NCBI GenBank assembly: GCA_945925985.1
Contig: CAMELV010000001.1
Span: 62,001 to 126,000, forward strand
From: Comamonas sp. lk
GTDB taxonomy: Bacteria; Pseudomonadota; Gammaproteobacteria; Burkholderiales; Burkholderiaceae_C
Length of the DNA: 64,000 bases
Reading direction: 5' to 3'
The position numbers were made by a program, and so were the translations under genes. This document shows positions 7,964 to 14,844 of the stretch, in pieces (position 1 is the stretch's first letter; each line of letters begins with the position of its first letter). The notes under the pieces were generated by a model. It was not told where the DNA came from, did not search any database, and worked only from the letters and a program-made list of their open reading frames with translations.

Positions 7964-8318
7964 GGCGGGGTCCTTTCATTGTCTAGATGGAGGCGGTTTC
8001 AGGTGCTTCAACGGGTGGTGGACTGTCGAGTCATTCGAAACCACAGTCGGGCACGGTTCCTGCTGGATCAGGCCGGCGGGGCATTCGGCTCCGCGGCTGT
8101 CCTCCGCCCTGCGGGCTCCCCCTTGATGCCGCTGCGCCGAACGCCCCACCGGCCTGATCTTGCGGTGTGATTGGTTCGCTGCGTACTAACCACCATCGCT
8201 GCTGCAGGGGCCGATGGCGTGTTGCGGCGAGGTCAAGGAAGGAGCCCGCAGGGCGGAGGGACACGAGCGGCAGCACGTCGTCGGTCCCTGCAGCTTGCCC
8301 AAGCTCAACACGTCGATC
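7964..8318. other. Gene-free region with a 19-base perfect inverted repeat
   Basis: About 355 bases between trxC and the DUF2905 gene hold no credible gene. The arms CCTCCGCCCTGCGGGCTCC (8101-8119) and GGAGCCCGCAGGGCGGAGG (8241-8259) are exact inverted repeats 121 bases apart, with weaker similarity continuing outward (a TCAAGG block). The ends resemble those of a small palindromic mobile unit, but no target duplication is evident. Confidence 0.6.
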
Positions 8319-8513
8319 TCAGAAAAACCGCGCCAGTGCCGCCGCCAGTAGGCTCAGCAAAATGGTGCTGGTGAAGGGCAGAAACAGCTCGCGGCCAAAC
8401 AGCTTGAAGCGCACATCGCCGGGGAGTTTGCCTACGCCCAGTTTGCGCACCCAGGGGGTCAAGATGTTGACCAGCATCAAGACCAAAAAAATCACCAGCA
8501 GCCAACGGATCAT
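8319..8513 (-). CDS. DUF2905 small membrane protein
   Basis: This 64-residue protein has two hydrophobic segments (residues 4-20 and 46-62) flanking a basic, glycine-rich middle (GVGKLPGDVRFK...GRELFLP), which is the hallmark of the DUF2905 family. It should be an inner-membrane protein of unknown function. The gene lies directly downstream of the NDUFAF7-like methyltransferase on the same strand, about 50 bases apart. Confidence 0.8.
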   Translation of the reverse strand: MIRWLLVIFLVLMLVNILTPWVRKLGVGKLPGDVRFKLFGRELFLPFTSTILLSLLAAALARFF

Positions 8514-8562
8514 GAATGGGCCTTGTTCGGGGTTGGATGGGGTTGCATGGGCTTAGACAGGC

Positions 8563-9699
8563 TTAGAGGGTATGGGTGCGGTCGCCCTGGGCAAAGCCCA
8601 GCGCGTCCCAGGGCTGGCCCCGGCCCAGGCCGATGACTTTGAACAACTCGCCCATCTCGTGCTCTTGCAGCAGGTGTTGGGCCTGGGCCCGTTGGGTCAG
8701 GGGCGCGGCATCCAGCCTGGGGCCGATGCCGCAGTTGATCAAAAAGCGCGCCTGGCTGCAGTAGCCCAGCACCGTCAGCCCAGCGTCTTGCGCCGCCAGC
8801 GCGATGCCGGTGAAGTTGACGTGGGCGGTGATGTCCTTGTGCCCGACCAGCACCAGCGGGTCAGGGTCAGCCTGGTGGGCGCGGTGGCACATCACCGTGC
8901 CCATGTGCCGCTGCGGGTGGTAGTACTCGTGCTCGGGAAAGCCGTAGTCGATGAAAAACGCCGCGCCGGTCACCAGTCGCTCAGCCAGGGTGCGGATGAA
9001 GGCCTCGGCCTGCGGGTGGATTTCGGTCAGGTAGTCGTGCTCACCCGCAATCTCACAGGGGGGCCGCAGCGCGGTGGGTCGGTCTTGCCAAGCCCAGCCG
9101 GCGCCAGCCGGGGCGGCCGCCACGCCGCGCTCAAACCAGGCGCCGCCCACGCGGGCCAGCAGCTTGACCGGCATCGCATCCAGCACCTCGTTGCCCAAGA
9201 GCACGCCTGTCAGTTGCTCGGGCAGGGCGTCGACCCACTGCACTTGCCCGGCAAATGGGGCCAGTTTGGCTTGTTGCCGGGCCCGCAGCGTGGCCGACAG
9301 CTCGACGATGCGGTACTGCGGCAGTGGCTGGCCCTGCTCGGCCCAACTGCCCAGCAGCTGCAGCGCCAGTGCACCGGAGCCTGCACCAAACTCCCAGAGG
9401 GTGTCTGTTTGTGTTTGCTGCAGCGCCTGCTTAAGTTGGCCTGCCAACGTCTGGCCAAACAAAGGGGATATTTCGGGTGCGGTCACGAAATCGCTGCCGG
9501 CCACTGCTCGCCCATCTTGCCGTTGGTAGGGCAGGGCGCCAAACTTCAGGCTGTCGCGGGCGTAGTAGCCCAGGCCCGGTGCGTAGAGGGCCAGCGCCAT
9601 GAAGGTGTCAAAGCCGATCCAGCCGGCAGCAGCCGTCAGCGCATCCCCGATAATTCGGCGAAGACCGGGCGAAACCTCTTCGTCGGGCAAGTCATTCAT
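8563..9699 (-). CDS. SAM-dependent methyltransferase, NDUFAF7/MidA (DUF185) family
   Basis: This 378-residue protein has the SAM-binding motif EFGAGSGALA near residue 100 and the family signature LLGNEVLDAMPVKLL. In eukaryotes and some bacteria this family methylates an arginine of a complex I subunit; that role is not demonstrated for this protein. The C-terminal part contains GAAFFIDYGFPEHEYYHPQR, also conserved in the family. The start at 9699 is divergent from the SDR gene at 9745, with a 45-base shared promoter gap. Confidence 0.85.
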   Translation of the reverse strand: MNDLPDEEVSPGLRRIIGDALTAAAGWIGFDTFMALALYAPGLGYYARDSLKFGALPYQRQDGRAVAGSDFVTAPEISPLFGQTLAGQLKQALQQTQTDTLWEFGAGSGALALQLLGSWAEQGQPLPQYRIVELSATLRARQQAKLAPFAGQVQWVDALPEQLTGVLLGNEVLDAMPVKLLARVGGAWFERGVAAAPAGAGWAWQDRPTALRPPCEIAGEHDYLTEIHPQAEAFIRTLAERLVTGAAFFIDYGFPEHEYYHPQRHMGTVMCHRAHQADPDPLVLVGHKDITAHVNFTGIALAAQDAGLTVLGYCSQARFLINCGIGPRLDAAPLTQRAQAQHLLQEHEMGELFKVIGLGRGQPWDALGFAQGDRTHTL

Positions 9700-9744
9700 A
9701 GTTCAATTGATGTTAACAGTCAGCTTCTTTGTGACAGGCGACCC

Positions 9745-10545
9745 ATGCTCAAGCACGCGCTGGTGACCGGTGGCTCGCAGCGCCTGGGCGCGCTGCTGTG
9801 CCGGCAGTTTGCCCAGGCCGGCTGGCAGGTTTGGTGCCATTACCAGCACTCGGCGGATCCGGCCCAGGCCCTGTGCGCCGAGCTGCGCCAGCTGGGGGTG
9901 CAGGCGCGCCCGATCCAGGCTGACCTGGCCGACGCCGCGGCACGGCGCCGCCTGATGGCCACGATCCTGGCCGACACCGGGCCCCTGCACGCGCTGGTCA
10001 ACAATGCGTCGAGTTTTGAGCCCGACAGCGCTGCGGCCATGGATGAGGCCGGCGCGCGCAGCCAATTAGAGGTGAATTTGCTGGCGCCGCTGGCGCTGGC
10101 CGGCCTGATGGCGCAAAGCCTGGCCAAGATGCCGCCGGATGAGCCTGTGGGCCTGCGCAGCGTGATCCATGTGCTGGACCAAAAGGTGTTCAACCTGAAC
10201 CCCGATTACTTTTCTTACACGGTGAGCAAACTGGCGCTGGAGCGGGCGGTGGCTCTGCAGGCGCAGGCGCTGGCGCCCGCGCTGCGGGTGTGTGGCGTGG
10301 CACCCGGCCTGATGTTTTTGAGTGGGCCGCAGTCGCAGGCCAATTTTGACCAAGCCGGCCGCGTCAACCTGATGCGCCAGGCCACCGACCCGGCGCAAGT
10401 GGCGGCGAGTTGCGTGTTTTTAGCTGACAACCCCTGCATCACCGGCGTCACGCTGACCGTGGACAACGGCCAGCACCTGGTCCCGCTGCCCCGCGATGTG
10501 ATGTTTGTGGTGGACGCCCTCAAGCAGGAGCCTGAGCATGGTTGA
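9745..10545 (+). CDS. SDR oxidoreductase, pteridine-reductase/FolM-like
   Basis: This 266-residue short-chain dehydrogenase has the cofactor-binding motif TGGSQRLGALLCRQF (residues 8-22), NNASSF and the catalytic YTVSK. The TGGSqRLG version and the strand of folB genes immediately downstream suggest a dihydropteridine/dihydrofolate reductase of the FolM/PTR1 type. The ATG at 9745 is chosen because the sequence before it is not SDR-like. The stop overlaps the start of the next gene, so the three genes SDR-folB-folB form a coupled folate/pterin unit. Confidence 0.8.
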   Translation: MLKHALVTGGSQRLGALLCRQFAQAGWQVWCHYQHSADPAQALCAELRQLGVQARPIQADLADAAARRRLMATILADTGPLHALVNNASSFEPDSAAAMDEAGARSQLEVNLLAPLALAGLMAQSLAKMPPDEPVGLRSVIHVLDQKVFNLNPDYFSYTVSKLALERAVALQAQALAPALRVCGVAPGLMFLSGPQSQANFDQAGRVNLMRQATDPAQVAASCVFLADNPCITGVTLTVDNGQHLVPLPRDVMFVVDALKQEPEHG

Positions 10546-10954
10546 TCACCCTTTGCCCCCTGATCCGCTGACCCGGCTTGCCCTGAGCTGCCGTCGGCTG
10601 TTCCTGCGCAACCATGTGCTGCCGGTGCACATCGGCGCCCATGATTTCGAAAAAGGCGTGGCGCAGCGCCTGGTCTTCAACGTCGAGCTGTTCGTGCCCT
10701 ACAGCGCCTCCACCCCGCAGTCGGACCGGCTGGCCGAGGTGGTGGATTACGACTTTGTTCGCCACCTGATCGCCGAGCGGGTGCAGCGCGGCCATGTCGA
10801 GTTGCAGGAAACCCTGTGCGACGAATTGGCGGCCGCCCTGTTGTCCCACCCGCAAGTCCAGGCGGTGCGCCTGTCCACCTGCAAGCCCGACGTCTACCCG
10901 GATTGCGACGGGGTGGGGGTCGAAGTATTTCGCCTAAAAGGTTCACCGCTATGA
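10538..10954 (+). CDS. folB: Dihydroneopterin aldolase-like protein 1
   Basis: This 138-residue FolB/FolX-family protein contains IGAHDFEKG, VVDYDFV, LQETLCDELAAALL and CKPDVYPDCDGVGVEV, which correspond to the conserved substrate-binding glutamate regions and the catalytic-lysine strand. It would convert dihydroneopterin to 6-hydroxymethyl-dihydropterin, or epimerise a dihydroneopterin derivative. Its start overlaps the SDR gene by eight bases, and its stop overlaps the next folB by ATGA. It differs clearly from its neighbour, so the pair is an old duplication or two specialised activities. Confidence 0.75.
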   Translation: MVDHPLPPDPLTRLALSCRRLFLRNHVLPVHIGAHDFEKGVAQRLVFNVELFVPYSASTPQSDRLAEVVDYDFVRHLIAERVQRGHVELQETLCDELAAALLSHPQVQAVRLSTCKPDVYPDCDGVGVEVFRLKGSPL

Positions 10955-11322
10955 CCGCCAACACGGGTTACCAAACCCTCACGCTCACTGGCCTGCGCTT
11001 TGAGGCCAGCCTGGGTATTCTCGAATCGGAGAAGCTGGCGCCCCAGCCGATCCAGGTTGACGCCGAACTGAGCCTGGGCGCCCAGCCGCTGTTGCCGCGC
11101 AACGACGAGATCAACCATGTGCTGGATTACCGCAAGGTGCGCAAGATCATCATTGACGAATGCACGGCCGAGCATGTGAACCTGCTCGAAACCCTGATCG
11201 GCAAGCTGGCCAACCGCCTGATGCAGTTGCCCGGGGTGCAGGGCGTGCGGGTGAAAATTGCCAAGCTTGAGATTTTTGACGATTGTGAAGTTGCCATCCG
11301 GGTCGAAACCGGCCGCTGGTGA
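10951..11322 (+). CDS. Dihydroneopterin aldolase-like protein 2
   Basis: This 123-residue FolB-fold protein has [29 protein letters not shown] and [19 protein letters not shown]. The lysine of the final motif is present, so it may be active. It is coupled to the first folB by an ATGA overlap and followed 16 bases later by ttcA. Which of the two is the true FolB cannot be decided from sequence alone. Confidence 0.72.
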   Translation: MTANTGYQTLTLTGLRFEASLGILESEKLAPQPIQVDAELSLGAQPLLPRNDEINHVLDYRKVRKIIIDECTAEHVNLLETLIGKLANRLMQLPGVQGVRVKIAKLEIFDDCEVAIRVETGRW

Positions 11323-11338
11323 CCCAAGAAAGCACGCC

Positions 11339-12283
11339 ATGAATGCCGTCTGGATAGACACTGAAACCGCCGAAGCCCCTACCGCCACACCTGCGCCCGA
11401 GCCGGGCCGTGCCCTCAAGATCGAGCGCGAAACCCACAAGCTGGAAAAGCGCTTGTGCCGCCAGGTGGGGCAGGCGATTGTCGACTTCAACATGATTGAG
11501 GCTGGCGACCGGGTCATGGTCTGCGTCTCGGGCGGCAAGGACAGTTACGGCATGCTGGACATTTTGCTCAAGCTCAAGGCCCGCGCGCCGATTGACTTTG
11601 AGCTGATTGCCGTCAACCTCGACCAAAAGCAGCCCGGTTTTCCAGACCACATCCTGCCGGCTTACCTGAAGCAACTGGGCGTGCCGTTTCACATTGAGAC
11701 CCAGGACACCTACAGCATCGTCAAAAAGGTGATCCCCGAGGGCAAGACCATGTGCAGCCTGTGCAGCCGACTGCGCCGAGGCATTTTGTACCGCGTGGCG
11801 GACGAGCTCAAGGTGACCAAGATCGCGCTGGGCCACCACCGTGACGACATGCTGCAAACCTTTTTTCTGAACATGTTCTTTGGCGGCAAGCTCAAGGGCA
11901 TGCCGCCCAAGTTGGTGAGCGACGACGGCGGGCACATCGTGATCCGGCCGCTGGCCAATGTGGCTGAGAAAGACCTGACGCGCTGGGCCGCGCACCGCCA
12001 GTTCCCCATCATCCCCTGCACCCTGTGTGGCAGCCAGGAGAACCTGCAGCGCAAGCAGATCGGCAACATGCTGCGTGACTGGGAAAAACAGTACCCGGGC
12101 CGCATCGAGAGCATGTTCACCGCCTTGCACAACGTGGTGCCCTCGCACCTGATGGACCACAGCCGGCACAATTTCAAGGACATCAAAACCACCGGCCTGC
12201 CCAGTGACGACGGCGACAAGGGCTTTGACATTGAGAGCTTCGCCCTGCCCACCTTGCCCGGCCTGCAACTTGTCAGTGCCTGA
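11339..12283 (+). CDS. ttcA: tRNA 2-thiocytidine(32) synthetase TtcA
   Basis: This 314-residue PP-loop ATPase thiolates cytidine 32 of certain tRNAs. The PP-loop motif [10 protein letters not shown] is at about residue 64, and the two CxxC pairs that bind the Fe-S cluster are CSLCSR and CTLCGS. The length matches the family. The start ATG at 11339 gives the usual variable N-terminal extension before [13 protein letters not shown]. It is co-directional with the folB pair, an arrangement I recall from other Burkholderiales. Confidence 0.92.
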   Translation: MNAVWIDTETAEAPTATPAPEPGRALKIERETHKLEKRLCRQVGQAIVDFNMIEAGDRVMVCVSGGKDSYGMLDILLKLKARAPIDFELIAVNLDQKQPGFPDHILPAYLKQLGVPFHIETQDTYSIVKKVIPEGKTMCSLCSRLRRGILYRVADELKVTKIALGHHRDDMLQTFFLNMFFGGKLKGMPPKLVSDDGGHIVIRPLANVAEKDLTRWAAHRQFPIIPCTLCGSQENLQRKQIGNMLRDWEKQYPGRIESMFTALHNVVPSHLMDHSRHNFKDIKTTGLPSDDGDKGFDIESFALPTLPGLQLVSA

Positions 12284-12329
12284 GCCCCAAGCCCTGCCCT
12301 CCACGCCCTCCACGCCATCCTCTACCCCC

Positions 12330-12971
12330 ATGCAAGCCACCCGCATCATTGCCATTCGCCACGGCGAGACCGCCTGGAATGTGGCCACCCGCATCCAGGG
12401 GCAACTCGACATCGGCCTCAATGCCCGCGGCCGCTGGCAGGCGGCCCAAGTGGCACAGGCGCTGCGCGGCGAGCCGCTGCACGCGGTGTACGCCAGTGAC
12501 CTGGCCCGGGCTTGGGACACGGCGCAGGCGATTGCCCAGGCCAGCGCCGTTGTCTTGACCGCATACACCGGTCTGCGCGAGCGGGGTTTTGGCGAATTTG
12601 AGGGCCAGACCCATGCCGACATGGAGGCCAACTGGCCCGAGCATGCTCTGCGCTGGCGTCAACGCGACCCCCATTGGGCGCCGCCCGGCGGCGAATCTTT
12701 GGCTGAGTTGCGGGACCGCATCCGCCACGCCGTGGATGAACTGGCCTCGGCCCACGTTGGCCAACAGATCGTGCTGGTGGCCCATGGCGGCGTGCTCGAT
12801 GTGCTCTACCGACTGGCCACTGGCCAGGCCGTCCAGGCACCACGCAGTTGGCAGCTGGGTAATGCCACCATCAACCGCCTGCTCTGGACCCCAGAGGGCC
12901 TGTCACTGGTAGGCTGGTCCGACGCCACCCACCTGGAGTCTGAGCCGCCGCTCGACGAGAGCAGCGACTAA
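12330..12971 (+). CDS. Histidine phosphatase family protein (phosphoglycerate-mutase-like)
   Basis: This 213-residue protein begins almost at the catalytic RHGETAWN motif (residues 10-17); the second catalytic histidine is in VLVAHGGVLDVL. It belongs to the GpmB/CobC-like branch, which act mostly as phosphatases; the substrate is unknown. The ATG at 12330 is the natural start because the fold begins there. It follows ttcA by 46 bases on the same strand. Confidence 0.85.
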   Translation: MQATRIIAIRHGETAWNVATRIQGQLDIGLNARGRWQAAQVAQALRGEPLHAVYASDLARAWDTAQAIAQASAVVLTAYTGLRERGFGEFEGQTHADMEANWPEHALRWRQRDPHWAPPGGESLAELRDRIRHAVDELASAHVGQQIVLVAHGGVLDVLYRLATGQAVQAPRSWQLGNATINRLLWTPEGLSLVGWSDATHLESEPPLDESSD

Positions 12972-12983
12972 GTCGGTGTTTTC

Positions 12984-13092
12984 GTCATTCCCGGCCCCGA
13001 CCGGGGATCCAGGAGCGCATGGATCCCCGGTCGTAGCCGAGGATGACGGGTCGTAGCCGGGGATGACGCTAGATGTGTCGGAGATGACGATC
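12984..13092. repeat. dRS3/REP-like repeat cluster, copy 4
   Basis: CGTCATTCCCGGCCCCGACC, a GGGATCCAGGAGCGCATGGA centre and repeated GTAGCCGGGGATGACG tails fill the space between the phosphatase gene and the nucleotidyltransferase gene. The copies are degenerate toward the right end. Confidence 0.65.
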
Positions 13093-13100
13093 CGATGTGA

Positions 13101-13145
13101 AACTTTCCAAGTAAAATTTGAAAATGGTATTTAACTTGGAAAGTT
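13101..13145. promoter_or_regulatory. 12-base inverted repeat spanning the start codon of the nucleotidyltransferase gene
   Basis: AACTTTCCAAGT (13101-13112) and ACTTGGAAAGTT (13134-13145) are perfect inverted repeats separated by 21 bases; the ATG at 13124 lies in the spacer. The block is AT-rich. Centre-to-centre distance is 33 bases, near three helical turns, so a dimeric regulator could hold both arms. Alternatively an mRNA hairpin could expose or mask the start. Confidence 0.6.
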
Positions 13146-14104
13146 TGGCGCTGGACCCAGACGCTGCGCGGCAGTACATCGACGCGCATGCGGCCTTTTT
13201 GGAGTACGAGCGCAGCAAGAAAAATGCGCTGCAAGTCCGGGGCGGGATGGTCTGGAAAACGGTCGATGGCAAGGCCTACCTGATTCGCACCAGCCCGTCC
13301 GGCGGACAGCGGAGTTTGGGCAGGCGATCGGCGGACACGGAACTCGTCTACCAAAACTTCATCGAAAAAAAGCAGTCGCTGCAGGAGCGGCTTGGCAGTC
13401 TGAAAGCCGTCATGGTCAAGCATGAGCGTATGAATCGGGCGCTCAGAGTCGGGCGCATGCCCAATATTGCCGTGGCAATTCTGGGTCGGCTTGCCGATGC
13501 TGGCCTGTCAGACTATTTCAAGGTGGTAGGAACGCACGCACTCTACGCCTATGAAGCGGCTGCCGGCGTGCGTTTTGCCTCTGCGATCACGGCCACCCGC
13601 GATATTGACCTGCTGTGGGACACCCGCAAGCGGGTCATGTTTTCTGAGAGGCTGCTACGTGACTCGCCGTCCATGCTGGCGGCCCTGCAAAAAGTGGACA
13701 AGACGTTTCAGATCATTGAGGACCAAAAGTACACGGCCATCAACCAGGACGGCTTTGAGGTCGACATCATCCGCCGAGTTGCCACCCCCGAGGACCCGCA
13801 CCCGATTCGCCTGAGTGACGCGGCAGACGACTTTTGGGTGGTGCAGGCCAAGCGGGCCGATGAACTGATGAATGCGCCAGAGCTCACTGAGATCGTGGTG
13901 GCGGAGAACGGCGCGATGGCCAGGATGACCACCATTCACCCCTCGGTCTTCGTCAGCTTCAAGCGATGGATGGCCAAGGAGCCGGACCGCGACCCCCTCA
14001 AGTGCCGGCGTGACGCGCTGCAGGCCGACGCCGTGGAATGGGCGCTGAATGAGCGCCTGCCTCATCTGCTGGCGCCGCTCGTACCTCGGGGCGGCAGGAC
14101 CTGA
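13124..14104 (+). CDS. GSU2403-type nucleotidyltransferase-fold protein
   Basis: This 326-residue protein has a nucleotidyltransferase core: VVGTHALYAYEAAAGVRF followed by a DID metal motif in TRDIDLLWD (about residues 134-163). It matches the layout of the GSU2403/NTP_transf_8 group, which is related in fold to AbiEii-type toxins. The N-terminal part (1-110) is mostly helical. No partner gene is adjacent: the next gene is a divergently unrelated GST. ATG 13124 is chosen; a TTG two codons earlier is possible. The inverted repeat over the start suggests self-regulation or regulation by an unlinked factor. Substrate and role are unknown. Confidence 0.7.
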   Translation: MVFNLESLALDPDAARQYIDAHAAFLEYERSKKNALQVRGGMVWKTVDGKAYLIRTSPSGGQRSLGRRSADTELVYQNFIEKKQSLQERLGSLKAVMVKHERMNRALRVGRMPNIAVAILGRLADAGLSDYFKVVGTHALYAYEAAAGVRFASAITATRDIDLLWDTRKRVMFSERLLRDSPSMLAALQKVDKTFQIIEDQKYTAINQDGFEVDIIRRVATPEDPHPIRLSDAADDFWVVQAKRADELMNAPELTEIVVAENGAMARMTTIHPSVFVSFKRWMAKEPDRDPLKCRRDALQADAVEWALNERLPHLLAPLVPRGGRT

Positions 14105-14119
14105 CGATCTTGCCTGGAT

Positions 14120-14806
14120 TTACTCTCGCCGCAGCCGGTGCGGTTCTTCGAAATCGAGGAAATCGTTCTCGGCCAGCGCGTCGCTGATCCAGGCCTGCAC
14201 ACCGGGCAGGGCGCAGACCCGGGCCACGTAGGCGGCGATCTGGGTGGGTACGGGCAGGGCATAGGTTTTCAGGCGCATGCAGACGGGGGCGTAGTAGGCG
14301 TCGGCAATGGAGAAGTCGCCGAACAACATCGGGCCGCCATGCTCGCGCAGCAGCGCTTGCCACATGGCCACCAGCCGCGCCACATCGCTGCGCACGCCGG
14401 GTTTGTCGCGCCAGATGAGGGCGCCTGTGCCAGGCAGCGAGGCCTCGATGTTCATCGGGCACTGGCTGCGCAGGTTGCCAAAGCCGCTGTGCATCTCGGC
14501 GCAGATGCTGCGCGCCCGGGCCCGCGACGCCACGGCCTGCGGCCAGAGGTGGTGCTCGGGGAATTGTTCGGCCAGGTACTCGGCAATCGCCAGGGTGTCC
14601 CAGACCGCCAGGTCTCCGTCTTGCAGCAGCGGTACTTTGCCGGTCGGGCTGATCGGGTCCATGGTGTGGCGGAAGGTCGAGCCGGGCGCGAAAGAGTCAA
14701 AGCGCACCATCACTTCTTCAAACGGGATACCGGCCTGCTTCAGCAGCACCCAGGGCCGCATTGACCAGGAGGAGTAATTTTTGTTGCCGACATAAAGTTT
14801 GAGCAT
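14120..14806 (-). CDS. Glutathione S-transferase
   Basis: This 228-residue GST has the N-terminal thioredoxin-like domain with the start LYVGNKNYSSWSMRPWVLL, whose serine cluster fits zeta/beta-like active sites, the cis-proline segment GKVPLLQDG and the ESxAI-like DTLAIAEYL. An all-helical C-terminal domain follows. It conjugates or isomerises substrates with glutathione in the cytoplasm; the substrate is not predictable. The start at 14806 gives the canonical N-terminus. It is convergent with the nucleotidyltransferase gene, 15 bases apart. Confidence 0.88.
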   Translation of the reverse strand: MLKLYVGNKNYSSWSMRPWVLLKQAGIPFEEVMVRFDSFAPGSTFRHTMDPISPTGKVPLLQDGDLAVWDTLAIAEYLAEQFPEHHLWPQAVASRARARSICAEMHSGFGNLRSQCPMNIEASLPGTGALIWRDKPGVRSDVARLVAMWQALLREHGGPMLFGDFSIADAYYAPVCMRLKTYALPVPTQIAAYVARVCALPGVQAWISDALAENDFLDFEEPHRLRRE

Positions 14807-14844
14807 GGTGAGTCCTGTGGTGTTAGCTCGGGTTAGCTGGGGGG

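Noticed and set aside
8572-10545. A 657-codon reading frame continuous with the SDR at 9745
   Set aside because: The first 390 codons are the antisense of the NDUFAF7-like gene and lack any domain; SDR homology begins exactly at the ATG at 9745.
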